A stretch of 64,000 nucleotides of DNA. It comes from Ureibacillus acetophenoni. GTDB taxonomy: Bacteria > Bacillota > Bacilli > Bacillales_A > Planococcaceae. The stretch covers positions 337,176 to 401,175 of the forward strand of contig NZ_OBQC01000002.1 in assembly GCF_900220965.1 (NCBI RefSeq), given 5' to 3'. Both the position numbers and the translations under genes were made by a program. The notes under the pieces are model-generated. The model saw only the letters and a program-made list of their open reading frames with translations. It made no database searches and was not told the DNA's origin. Shown in pieces: positions 53,251 to 61,631 of the stretch (positions within the stretch are counted from its first letter, which is position 1; each line of letters opens with the position of its first letter).

Positions 53251-55041
53251 CTATTCTTTTGGTTCTGATTCTTTATGAAAATGTTCATAAATTGCTTCTG
53301 CAAGTTTCTTCGGTATTTTTGCTTGTTGTAATTGTTCAACGGATGCTTCACGAATTTTTTTAACAGACCCAAAATGTTTTAGTAATTGCTGTTTACGTTT
53401 TGGCCCAACTCCTTCAATTTCATCGAGTACTGATTGAATTGCATGGGCTTGGTGCTGCTGTCTTAAAAACGTAATTGCGAAACGGTGAACTTCATCTTGA
53501 ATTCGTTGCAATAAATAAAATCCATCACTTGTACGTTTCATTTCTACTGGAACAGGTGGTTCTCCAAATAATAGTTGAGAAGTATTATGCTTTTCATCTT
53601 TCGCAAGTCCAGCTATGGGTATGTATAACCCTAACTCATCTTCAATCACTTCACGGGCAACTTCCATCTGCCCTTTTCCACCATCAATAATAATTAAATC
53701 AGGTAATGGAAGATTTTCTTTTAGAACCCGCGTGTACCTACGTCGTATTACTTCTTGCATAGCACCATAATCATCATGTGCTCCTGTTTCCCTAAGTTTA
53801 TATTTACGATACTCTTTTTTCGAAGGTTTTCCGTCAATAAAAACGACCATTGCTGAAACTGCATCAGTCCCGTGCATATGACTATTATCAAATGCTTCAA
53901 TTCGTAGTGGCGTTGCTATATTCATAGCATCTCCTAATTGTTCACAAGAGCCGATTGTTCTTTCTTCTTGTCGTTCTATCAATTGGAATTTCTCATGAAC
54001 TGCAATTTGCGCGTTTTTCATCGCTAAATCGACTAGTTCCTTTTTTGAACCTCGTTTTGGAGTATAAACTTTTACCTCGAGTAGTTTCTCAAGAATTGTT
54101 TTATCCATATCATTTGGAATAAAGATTTCTTTCGGTTTAATATGTTCTGGAATATCATAGAATCGTCCTACAAATGTTAAGAACTCTTCTTCTGGGTCTT
54201 GATAGATAGGAAAAATTGATACGTCTCGCTCTATTAATTTACCTTGGCGTACAAAAAATACTTGTACACACATCCATCCTTTTTCTACTGCATAGCCAAA
54301 CACATCACGATTTGACATGTCTCCAGTAACCATTTTTTGCTTTTGCATAACCGTTTCAATGTGCTGGATTTGATCACGTAAATCCTTTGCACGTTCAAAT
54401 TCTAGGTTTTCTGCAGCATCGAACATTTTCTTTTCAAGATTTTCTTTAACTTCCTCATATCCTCCATGAAGGAACTTTGAAATCTCTTCAGTCATTTCAT
54501 CAAACACTTTGGATTCAATATCTTTTACGCATGGAGCTAAACATTGACCAAGGTGGTAATATAGACAAACCCGATCTGGTAGTTTAGTGCATTTTCGATA
54601 TGGATAAATACGATCTAGTAATTTTTTAGTCTCATTCGCTGCACCAGCATTTGGGTATGGTCCAAAATACTTTGCTTTATCTTTTTTAACTTTTCTTGTA
54701 ATGAGGACGCGTGGATACTTTTCGTTCGTAATTTTTATGTAAGGATACGTTTTATCGTCCTTTAACATAACGTTATATTTTGGATCATGAAGTTTAATTA
54801 AATTTAATTCTAAAATTAGTGCTTCTAAATTACTTGAAGTAATGATGTATTCAAAATCTTCAATTTCACTCACAAGTCTTTGAGTCTTACCGTCATGGGA
54901 TCCAGTGAAATAAGAACGAACACGGTTTTTTAAAATTTTCGCCTTACCTACATAAATGATGGTGCCTTGTCGATCTTTCATTAAATAACATCCAGGCTCA
55001 TCAGGTAAAATGGCTAATTTATTTTGAATGTTTTCATTCAT
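53251..55041 (-). CDS. uvrC: UvrABC excinuclease subunit UvrC
   Basis: 596 aa from ATG 55041 (AGGTGATTGTC upstream). N-terminal GIY-YIG nuclease domain (CYLMKD...IIYVGKAK) for the 3' incision, a cysteine-containing region, a UVR domain (about 200-235), the RNase H-like endonuclease domain with [10 protein letters not shown] for the 5' incision, and C-terminal tandem helix-hairpin-helix motifs ([15 protein letters not shown]). Nucleotide excision repair. It lies 28 bp before lysC; its 3' end overlaps the false lysC extension only. Confidence 0.96.
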   Translation of the reverse strand: MNENIQNKLAILPDEPGCYLMKDRQGTIIYVGKAKILKNRVRSYFTGSHDGKTQRLVSEIEDFEYIITSSNLEALILELNLIKLHDPKYNVMLKDDKTYPYIKITNEKYPRVLITRKVKKDKAKYFGPYPNAGAANETKKLLDRIYPYRKCTKLPDRVCLYYHLGQCLAPCVKDIESKVFDEMTEEISKFLHGGYEEVKENLEKKMFDAAENLEFERAKDLRDQIQHIETVMQKQKMVTGDMSNRDVFGYAVEKGWMCVQVFFVRQGKLIERDVSIFPIYQDPEEEFLTFVGRFYDIPEHIKPKEIFIPNDMDKTILEKLLEVKVYTPKRGSKKELVDLAMKNAQIAVHEKFQLIERQEERTIGSCEQLGDAMNIATPLRIEAFDNSHMHGTDAVSAMVVFIDGKPSKKEYRKYKLRETGAHDDYGAMQEVIRRRYTRVLKENLPLPDLIIIDGGKGQMEVAREVIEDELGLYIPIAGLAKDEKHNTSQLLFGEPPVPVEMKRTSDGFYLLQRIQDEVHRFAITFLRQQHQAHAIQSVLDEIEGVGPKRKQQLLKHFGSVKKIREASVEQLQQAKIPKKLAEAIYEHFHKESEPKE

Positions 55042-55215
55042 GACAATCACCTAAATTGGGTTTTTCAATATTATAAGGTGTTTGAGAGTACAAATGCGAG
55101 GAAAATTCTTATAAGTTGTAATTGTTTTATTTTTCGTGGAGGATTCAGTGATTGTAAACTAGACAATTAGTACTCATGATTAACGCCTTTTTGTACTCGT
55201 TAAATGGTCAAAAAT

Positions 55216-55248
55216 AAAAAACCGAGCACAATTGCACTCGGTTCTTTT
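55216..55248 (-). terminator. Terminator after trxA
   Basis: ACCGAGTGCA / TGCTCGGT stem on the minus strand followed by TTTTTTATTTTT. Confidence 0.85.
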
Positions 55249-55252
55249 CAAA

Positions 55253-55567
55253 TTATTTATGGCTATTGATAAATTCTAATAATGCTTCTTTTGGTTGGAA
55301 GCCTACAGTTTTACCAACTTGTTGACCATCTTTAAATAAAAGTAAAGTTGGAATCGACATTACTTGATATTCAGCAGCAGTTGCTTGGTTATTATCAACG
55401 TCTAATTTTGCGATTTTCACTTGGTCACCAATTTCAGCGTCAATTTCTTCTAGAACAGGTGCGATCATTTTACAAGGTCCACACCAAGTAGCCCAAAAGT
55501 CTACTAATACAACGCCATTAGCGATTTCTTCGTTAAAGTTTTGATCTGTTACATTTACAATTGCCAT
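55253..55567 (-). CDS. trxA: Thioredoxin
   Basis: 104 aa from ATG 55567 (AAGGAGGTT upstream; the first ATG at 55573 lies too close to it). Active site WCGPC in [17 protein letters not shown], cis-Pro in [15 protein letters not shown]. Small cytosolic disulfide reductase, essential in B. subtilis. Own terminator. Confidence 0.97.
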   Translation of the reverse strand: MAIVNVTDQNFNEEIANGVVLVDFWATWCGPCKMIAPVLEEIDAEIGDQVKIAKLDVDNNQATAAEYQVMSIPTLLLFKDGQQVGKTVGFQPKEALLEFINSHK

Positions 55568-55685
55568 TTTCATAACCTCCTTAAATCTAACATCTTAATG
55601 TAGTATAGCATGCTAAAAAAAAGAGAGGTAGTAAAGTGAACTGAAAAAAGCACAAAATGTTTACAACAATTTAACATTCATGAAA

Positions 55686-55721
55686 ATAAAAAGCCCTACT
55701 ATAAATCTATAGTAGAGCCAC
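55686..55721 (-). terminator. Terminator after etfA
   Basis: GGCTCTACTATA / TATAGTAGGGCT stem (one G-U) with 4-5 nt loop, followed on the minus strand by TTTTTATTTT. Confidence 0.85.
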
Positions 55722-55730
55722 ATGATAATA

Positions 55731-56708
55731 TTAAGATCCCACTTTTAATGCTTTAATTTCTTCAATCATTAACGGAATAACTTCAAATAAGTCCCCTACA
55801 ATTCCGTAATCCGCAACTTTGAAAATATTTGCTTCCGGATCTTTGTTGATAGCTACGATTACTTTTGAGTTTGACATACCTGCTAAATGTTGAATAGCAC
55901 CAGAAATACCAGCAGCAATATAAAGATCTGGAGTAACTACTTTACCTGTTTGACCAATTTGTAGTGAATAGTCACAGTAGTCTGCATCACATGCTCCGCG
56001 GGATGCACCAACCGCTCCACCTAATAAGTTTGCTAACTCTTTTAATGGTTCGAAACCTTCTTCAGATTTCACTCCACGTCCACCAGCTACAACAACTTTC
56101 GCCTCCGAAAGATCGACACCTTCAGTTGTTTTACGAATTACTTCTTTAATAATTGTACGTAAATTCGTAATTTCCACTGCAGGTGACTCAACTGATCCAG
56201 AACGGGAAGCATCTTTTTCCAGTGGTGCAATGTTATTTGGACGAATCGTAATAAATACAATTCCTTCTTTTACTTTTACCTTTTCAAATGCTTTTCCAGA
56301 ATAGATTGGGCGAATAAATAATGCGCTGTCGCCAGAACCTTCAATTTCTGTAACATCTGAAACTAAACCTGATTTTAATCTAGATGATATTTTTGGTGAT
56401 AAATCTTTTCCTAATGATGTATGACCAATGACAATCGCCTCTGGCTTTTCCTTTTCATAAACTGCTAGAATTGCTTGGCTATAACCGTCTGAAGTATAAG
56501 ATTTCAAATGTGGATGCTCCACTGTTACTACACGATCTGCTCCATAAGCGATTAAATTTGGTGCTAAACTTGAAACACTATCACCTAAAAGTAAACCAAC
56601 AATTTCTCCACCATCAGCAATTTGTTTTGCTGCTGCAATCGATTCATACGATACGTTACGAATAACCCCTTCACGAACTTCGCCTAATACTAATACTTTT
56701 TTAGACAT
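55731..56708 (-). CDS. etfA: Electron transfer flavoprotein alpha subunit
   Basis: 325 aa. The C-terminal FAD domain is well kept: VVAGGRGVKSEEGF, GAVGASRGACDADYC, QIGQTGKVVTPDLYIAAGISGAIQH (parts) and NKDPEANIF. It partners EtfB, taking electrons from acyl-CoA dehydrogenases to the respiratory chain. 29 bp after etfB in the fad operon. Confidence 0.97.
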   Translation of the reverse strand: MSKKVLVLGEVREGVIRNVSYESIAAAKQIADGGEIVGLLLGDSVSSLAPNLIAYGADRVVTVEHPHLKSYTSDGYSQAILAVYEKEKPEAIVIGHTSLGKDLSPKISSRLKSGLVSDVTEIEGSGDSALFIRPIYSGKAFEKVKVKEGIVFITIRPNNIAPLEKDASRSGSVESPAVEITNLRTIIKEVIRKTTEGVDLSEAKVVVAGGRGVKSEEGFEPLKELANLLGGAVGASRGACDADYCDYSLQIGQTGKVVTPDLYIAAGISGAIQHLAGMSNSKVIVAINKDPEANIFKVADYGIVGDLFEVIPLMIEEIKALKVGS

Positions 56709-56737
56709 GTGTATCCCTCCGTTTCCCTTCTAGCCTA

Positions 56738-57511
56738 TTAGATTACTTTTGCTTCTGAATGAAGTAGTTGAATTAACTCTTTTACTTGATCCTTAACATC
56801 CCCTGCTAAAATGCGGCCAGCATTTTTTTGCTTCGGTAAGTAGACTTCAACCGTTTCAATTTTTAGTTCAATATCATCTTCATCGATATCTAAATCATCT
56901 AATTCTAATTCTGCAAGTGGCTTTTTCTTAGCTTTCATAATACCTGGTAATGACGGATAGCGAGGCTCATTTAATCCTTGCTGAGCTGTTACTAATAAAG
57001 GCAATTTAGTTTCAATTACTTCTGAATCACCTTCAATATCACGAACGATTTTTACGTCTGTTCCGTTAATTTCTAAATCCGTAATCGTTGTAACGTAATT
57101 AATATTTAGTAAATCAGCTACACGTGGACCAATTTGACCAGTGCCACCATCAATTGCGACATTCCCAGCAAGTATTAAGTCAGCCTCTTTATCTTTTAAA
57201 TATTCTGCTAGAATGTAAGCCGCAGTTGTTTGATCTAGTTCATCTAAATCATCTTCAGTATTAATTAGAACAGCTTCATCAGCACCCATTGCAAGAGCAG
57301 TACGAAGTTGTTTCTCGGCATCTTCACCGCCAATAGTTACAACGGTTACTTTTCCACCTTTAGCATCTCTTACTTGAATTGCTTCTTCTATCGCATACTC
57401 ATCGTATGGGTTGATGATGAATTCAGCACCATCTTCTTGAATTTTCCCACCTGAAATAACGATTTTTTCTTCCGTATCAAATGTACGTTTAACTAATACG
57501 TAAATGTTCAT
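56738..57511 (-). CDS. etfB: Electron transfer flavoprotein beta subunit
   Basis: 257 aa. N-terminal nucleotide-binding half with YVLVKRTFDTEEKIVI and VRDAKGGKVTVVTIGGEDAEK (parts), then LAGNVAIDGGTGQIGPRVADLL and the PRYPSLPGIMKAKKKPL motif near the C-terminus. Binds AMP and holds the EtfA-FAD complex together. 20 bp after fadB. Confidence 0.97.
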   Translation of the reverse strand: MNIYVLVKRTFDTEEKIVISGGKIQEDGAEFIINPYDEYAIEEAIQVRDAKGGKVTVVTIGGEDAEKQLRTALAMGADEAVLINTEDDLDELDQTTAAYILAEYLKDKEADLILAGNVAIDGGTGQIGPRVADLLNINYVTTITDLEINGTDVKIVRDIEGDSEVIETKLPLLVTAQQGLNEPRYPSLPGIMKAKKKPLAELELDDLDIDEDDIELKIETVEVYLPKQKNAGRILAGDVKDQVKELIQLLHSEAKVI

Positions 57512-57531
57512 TTATATACCCCCTATTCAAA

Positions 57532-58305
57532 TTATTTGCCCGTGAAATTTGGCTTGCGTTTTTCAATGAAAGCTTGAATTCCCTCTTTTGCATCTTCTGA
57601 AACAAATACCGTTCCGAAACTTTCTGCTTCCGCTTTAACCCCTTCGTAATAAGAAGCATCTTTACTATATTGAAGCATTTGAATGGCAGCTTTTAGAGCA
57701 ATTGGACTCTTTTCAGCTATCTTTTTAGCTAGTTCCGTCGATTTTTGTAACAGCTCTTCATTTTGAAAGGCTTTGTTAGCTAGTCCATATTGAACAGCTT
57801 CGCTACCCGTAATTGGTTCGCTAGTAAAGAGCATTTCAGCAGCCTTTGCTGTTCCTACATACCTCGGTAATCGCTGAGATCCAGCAAATCCAGGAATTAG
57901 TCCTAGACTTAACTCTGGTAAACCAAGTTTTGCATCTTCAGCTACATAGCGTATATGACAACTCATCGCCAGTTCTAGTCCCCCACCTAATGCTGCACCG
58001 TGTATTGATGCAATAATCGGCTTTGGAAAAGATTCAAGTCTTTCAAAAACTTCTTGCCCCTGTGCTGCTAATTTAGAAAATTCTTCACCTGAAGTAACTT
58101 CTGTAAATTCCTTAATATCAGCACCTGCTGAGAAGAATCGGCCTTCACCGTGAATCAAAATGACTCTAACAGATTCATCATGTTCGAAGGCGTTTAACAT
58201 CTCATTTACTTCAAGTATTAGTTGTCTTGATAATGCATTTGCCGGTGGTCGATTAATTGTTACGACAGCAACTTTTTCTTCAATTTTCCAAGTTAGAAAT
58301 TCCAT
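57532..58305 (-). CDS. fadB: Enoyl-CoA hydratase (FadB/YsiB)
   Basis: 257 aa crotonase-family enzyme. Oxyanion-hole and catalytic segments: EGRFFSAGADIKEF, HGAALGGGLELAMSCHIRY with its Glu, LPELSLGLIPGFAGSQRLPR with the second Glu. It hydrates 2-enoyl-CoA in beta-oxidation. 19 bp after fadR and before etfB, in one operon. Confidence 0.94.
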   Translation of the reverse strand: MEFLTWKIEEKVAVVTINRPPANALSRQLILEVNEMLNAFEHDESVRVILIHGEGRFFSAGADIKEFTEVTSGEEFSKLAAQGQEVFERLESFPKPIIASIHGAALGGGLELAMSCHIRYVAEDAKLGLPELSLGLIPGFAGSQRLPRYVGTAKAAEMLFTSEPITGSEAVQYGLANKAFQNEELLQKSTELAKKIAEKSPIALKAAIQMLQYSKDASYYEGVKAEAESFGTVFVSEDAKEGIQAFIEKRKPNFTGK

Positions 58306-58324
58306 TCTCTAGTCCCCTTTATGT

Positions 58325-58906
58325 TTATCCTTTTAGACCATTTAACAATAATTTCTTCACTTTTGGTGCACTTTCCAGTAAATCATATCGAAACTCATTC
58401 ATCACCCATGTTGTAATGTTTTCATCGATTGTTCCAAATACCATTTGTCTAGCAACACGAACATCCATCGTTGGATCAAAATCACCCTTAGTCATACCTT
58501 CAATTAATATTTCATCTAGTAATTTTAAATATTCTTTAAGAATCATATTTATTTTCATACGGATTTCTTTATTTGACTGTCTCAACTCTAACTGTGTCAC
58601 AGTTGCAAGGTGGTGATCGTTAGCTAAAACTTGAAAATGGTTATCGATCATCTTAGACAATTTTTCAATCGGAGTTTTATCCTTTTGAGTAATCTCAGTT
58701 AAACTTTCTACGAAAACCCCCATTTTCTCTTGAAACACTGAGATTAATATATCTTCTTTATTTTTGAAATATAAATAAATAGTTCCATCCGCCACACCTG
58801 CTTGTTTTGCAATTTTTGAAACTTGCGCTTGATGATAGCCACTTTCAGCAATCGCAATTACAGCTGCATCCACTATTTGTTTATATTTCGGTTTATCACG
58901 ATTCAT
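58325..58906 (-). CDS. fadR: TetR-family fatty-acid degradation repressor FadR (YsiA)
   Basis: 193 aa from ATG 58906. N-terminal TetR helix-turn-helix ESGYHQAQVSKIAKQAGV then GTIYLYFKNKEDIL; C-terminal ligand domain with LELRQSNKEIRMKIN and FGTIDENITTWVMNEF. It closely parallels B. subtilis FadR, which leaves DNA on binding long-chain acyl-CoA. The FadR box at 59011-59028 lies just upstream, so it regulates itself and the following fadB-etfB-etfA genes. Confidence 0.94.
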   Translation of the reverse strand: MNRDKPKYKQIVDAAVIAIAESGYHQAQVSKIAKQAGVADGTIYLYFKNKEDILISVFQEKMGVFVESLTEITQKDKTPIEKLSKMIDNHFQVLANDHHLATVTQLELRQSNKEIRMKINMILKEYLKLLDEILIEGMTKGDFDPTMDVRVARQMVFGTIDENITTWVMNEFRYDLLESAPKVKKLLLNGLKG

Positions 58907-59010
58907 ACTTACACCGCCATTAAAAATCATTGTCATTTGCAAAATTCATAATTAGCAAATAATGATGCTATTGTAGAATTTTTATGCAAAAAAAATACGA
59001 AAACATAAAA

Positions 59011-59028
59011 TGAATGATGATTCATTCA
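59011..59028. promoter_or_regulatory. FadR operator box
   Basis: TGAATGATGATTCATTCA: arms TGAATGA/TCATTCA around four bases, matching the known Bacillus FadR box (TGAATGANTANTCATTCA) at 16 of the 16 or nearly all defined positions as written; one central base differs. It lies 105 bp upstream of the fadR start. Confidence 0.8.
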
Positions 59029-59077
59029 TGTTTTCATATTATAGTTTATTTAATTTTCTGTCAACACTTCAAAACGA

Positions 59078-60769
59078 TTATTTTACTTGTAATTGCACCG
59101 CCTTTGCCTTTTCTTCATCAATTAATGAGCGACGTAAAATTTTACCTACAGCGGTTTTCGGTAATTCCTTTCGGAATTCATAGAAACGAGGTACCTTATA
59201 TGCCGCTAAATTTTGTCGACAGTACTGATTTAATTCTTCCTCTGTAACTGTTTTCCCTTCCTTAAGAACAATATATGCTTTTACCGTTTCTCCACGGTAA
59301 GGATCTGGAATACCAGCTACTACACATTCTTGAACCGCATCGTGTTCATATAACACTTCTTCAACTTCTCTCGGGTAAATATTAAATCCTCCAGCGATAA
59401 TGATATCTTTTTTACGATCGACTACATAGAAGTACCCTTCCTCGTCCATATAACCAATATCACCAGTTAAGAACCATCCATCAGAAAACGACATTGCCGT
59501 GTCCTCTGGTCTATTCCAGTAACCTTTCATCACTTGTGGGCCTTTCACTGCAATTTCACCAATTTCTCTTGGCGGTAAAATCGTTCCATCGGAAGATTGT
59601 AAAATGACTACATCAGTATTTGGCCATGGAACACCAATTGACCCTTTTACACGTTTACCCCAAATAAAGTTCGCATGTGTAACAGGGGACGTCTCAGTTA
59701 AACCATAACCCTCAACAAGTTTTCCACCAGTAAGTTCTTCAAATTTATCTTGAACCTCTACAGGTAATGGAGCAGACCCGCTTATACATGCCTTAATGGA
59801 AGATAAATTATATTTCGACAGATCAGGATGATTTAATAGCCCAATATACATCGTTGGTGCACCTGGGAACAGAGTTGGTTTTTGTTTATCGATTGTTTTC
59901 AATGCTGTTTCCACATCAAACTTTGGTAATAAGACCATCTTATTATTTTTCAATACCGTTAATAACAATACCGTTGTCATACCATATACGTGGAAAAATG
60001 GAAGCATGCCAAGAACAACTTCTTCACCTTCAACACATTGATACAACCATGCATCACACATTTTCGTATTTGCGATTAAATTCTTATGTGTTAACATAAC
60101 CCCTTTTGGATAGCCTGTTGTACCACCTGTATACTGTAGTAAAGCAATATCATCTTCTTCAAATACAACATTCTCAATTGAATTTGCTTGTGCTACACGC
60201 ATGATTTCTGTGAATAGGTGATTTATACCTTTGTGTTCAACTTTTACACTAAATCCGTATTGCTTTTTTTGAATAAATGGATAAATTAAGTTTTTTGGGA
60301 ATGGTAAATAATCTTTAATACCCGTTATGATAACGTTTTCAATTTTTGTTTCTTTAATTACCTTCATCACTCTTGGATATAAAATATCCATTGCTAAAAT
60401 TACTTTTGCACCTGAATCCGCCATTTGATACTGAAGTTCCCGCTCTGTATATAGCGGATTTGTTTGAACGACAATTCCTCCAGCATACAAAGTCCCAAAA
60501 TAAGCAATTACTGCTTGCGGACAGTTTGGTAGCATAATTGCTACTCTGTCACCTTTTTCCACCCCTAGATCCCGTAAGTAATTTGCAAATTTGAGTGAAG
60601 ATTCATAGAGTTCTTTGTAATTCATTTCCTTCCCCATAAAATGAATCGCAATTTTGCCTGGGTTTTTCTTGTAAGCTCTAGTCAGTAAGTCTTGTATAGG
60701 CATATCTTCATACGTTAGTGTGGTTGGTATCTCATCTGGATACTGCGAAAGCCAAACTTTCTCCGACAT
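59078..60769 (-). CDS. lcfA: Long-chain fatty-acid-CoA ligase (LcfA)
   Basis: 563 aa from ATG 60769 (AAAGGGGAG upstream; longer frame to 60799 has no site). Adenylate-forming motifs: YTGGTTGYPKGVMLTHKN (P-loop, about 190), GYGLTETSPV, GWFLTGDIGYMDEEGYFY and DRKKDIIIAGGFNIYPREVE, with the catalytic Lys near the end in PKTAVGKILRR. Activates fatty acids to acyl-CoA for beta-oxidation or lipid remodelling. Located before fadR as in B. subtilis. Confidence 0.95.
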   Translation of the reverse strand: MSEKVWLSQYPDEIPTTLTYEDMPIQDLLTRAYKKNPGKIAIHFMGKEMNYKELYESSLKFANYLRDLGVEKGDRVAIMLPNCPQAVIAYFGTLYAGGIVVQTNPLYTERELQYQMADSGAKVILAMDILYPRVMKVIKETKIENVIITGIKDYLPFPKNLIYPFIQKKQYGFSVKVEHKGINHLFTEIMRVAQANSIENVVFEEDDIALLQYTGGTTGYPKGVMLTHKNLIANTKMCDAWLYQCVEGEEVVLGMLPFFHVYGMTTVLLLTVLKNNKMVLLPKFDVETALKTIDKQKPTLFPGAPTMYIGLLNHPDLSKYNLSSIKACISGSAPLPVEVQDKFEELTGGKLVEGYGLTETSPVTHANFIWGKRVKGSIGVPWPNTDVVILQSSDGTILPPREIGEIAVKGPQVMKGYWNRPEDTAMSFSDGWFLTGDIGYMDEEGYFYVVDRKKDIIIAGGFNIYPREVEEVLYEHDAVQECVVAGIPDPYRGETVKAYIVLKEGKTVTEEELNQYCRQNLAAYKVPRFYEFRKELPKTAVGKILRRSLIDEEKAKAVQLQVK

Positions 60770-60785
60770 GAACATCTCCCCTTTG

Positions 60786-60808
60786 TTCAGAAAATTCAAT
60801 TTTCTGAA
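60786..60808. promoter_or_regulatory. Palindrome at the lcfA promoter, CodY-like half sites
   Basis: TTCAGAAAAT and ATTTTCTGAA perfect 10-bp arms around TCA, directly downstream of a minus-strand TATAAT (60812-60817 region) and 17 bp upstream of the lcfA start. Each side matches the CodY consensus AATTTTCWGAAAATT at about 12 of 15 positions. An operator at the transcription start is likely; which protein binds is not certain. Confidence 0.5.
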
Positions 60809-60994
60809 TTTATTATAATTGAAAAAGATTTGTATATCAACTACATTTTTACTAAATTTTCATTAATTCGCTAGAAAATGCACAAATATTCTATCTAATT
60901 GACTCGAAATTAATAGAATTTATTATATGATTTATAAAAAGAAATCCTACCATTTAATTATCCCAATATAATATTAGAGCTAAATTTATCCAAA

Positions 60995-61037
60995 ATAAAA
61001 AAGTTAGTAAATAGTTGTTTACACTATTTACTAACTT
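60995..61037 (-). terminator. Terminator after the 26-codon gene / mutS2 operon
   Basis: AGTTAGTAAATAG / CTATTTACTAACT perfect 13-bp stem with short loop, followed on the minus strand by TTTTTTATTTT. Confidence 0.92.
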
Positions 61038-61069
61038 TAGATTTTGAAAAAATTATTAATTATTGAATA

Positions 61070-61150
61070 CTATACAGTGACCATATAATAGACACCTACT
61101 AATACGAATAATATACAGACAATAATAAGAACTTTCGCTAACTTTTCCAT
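61070..61150 (-). CDS. 26-residue single-helix membrane peptide
   Basis: ATG 61150 has AGGAGCG 7 nt upstream. The product is MEKLAKVL followed by an unbroken hydrophobic stretch (LIIVCILFVLVGVYYMV core) and ends TV. It lies 10 bp after the DUF350 gene and before a strong terminator, so it is probably the last gene of the mutS2-yshE transcript. Too short for standard gene finders; function unknown. Confidence 0.65.
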   Translation of the reverse strand: MEKLAKVLIIVCILFVLVGVYYMVTV

Positions 61151-61160
61151 ACAATCGCTC

Positions 61161-61574
61161 CTAAATAATACTAGCCCCAATTACAAAGGATAATCCCAAT
61201 GAAATGGTAAATGAGATAAGTCCAACAGAACGATTATCCTTTGCAATTTCTTCATCAACGTTAATGCGCGGTGTTAAAAACTCAAATAAGAAGTATGCAC
61301 AAATGAGTAGTAAGAACCCAAATAATCCCCATCCAAGCATTTCTAATAAAGAATTGTGACGTTCAATTGAGTATCGAAAAATATTACATACTCCTAATAT
61401 TTTACCACCAGTAGCAAGAGCAACTGCAACGTTTCCTTTTTTAATTTCTTCCCAGTTTTTATATTTCGTAACAAGTTCAAATAAAATCATTGACACAATT
61501 AAACAAAGAATTACCACACTGAAATATCCTGCGGTTTCAACTACCGGATGATCCCAAAAGCTTGAATTTTGCAA
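61161..61574 (-). CDS. yshE: DUF350 membrane protein (YshE)
   Basis: 137 aa, four helices. Pattern: YFSVVILCLIVSMILFELV, then WEEIKKGNVAVALATGGKILGV (part) and the C-terminal NRSVGLISFTISLGLSFVIGASI (part). TTG start at 61574 with GGGGATG upstream. In mutS2-yshE order as in B. subtilis. Function unknown. Confidence 0.9.
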   Translation of the reverse strand: MQNSSFWDHPVVETAGYFSVVILCLIVSMILFELVTKYKNWEEIKKGNVAVALATGGKILGVCNIFRYSIERHNSLLEMLGWGLFGFLLLICAYFLFEFLTPRINVDEEIAKDNRSVGLISFTISLGLSFVIGASII

Positions 61575-61631
61575 TTTGTCATCCCCTTTTCGATTTGCAG
61601 TAAAATATATACCTTACTGCACACAGCTTTT

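Noticed and set aside
53223-53372. 50-residue N-terminal extension of the lysC-like gene
   Set aside because: It overlaps the uvrC 3' end, lacks a ribosome binding site, and the internal ATG with GGAGGGGG matches the LysC start.
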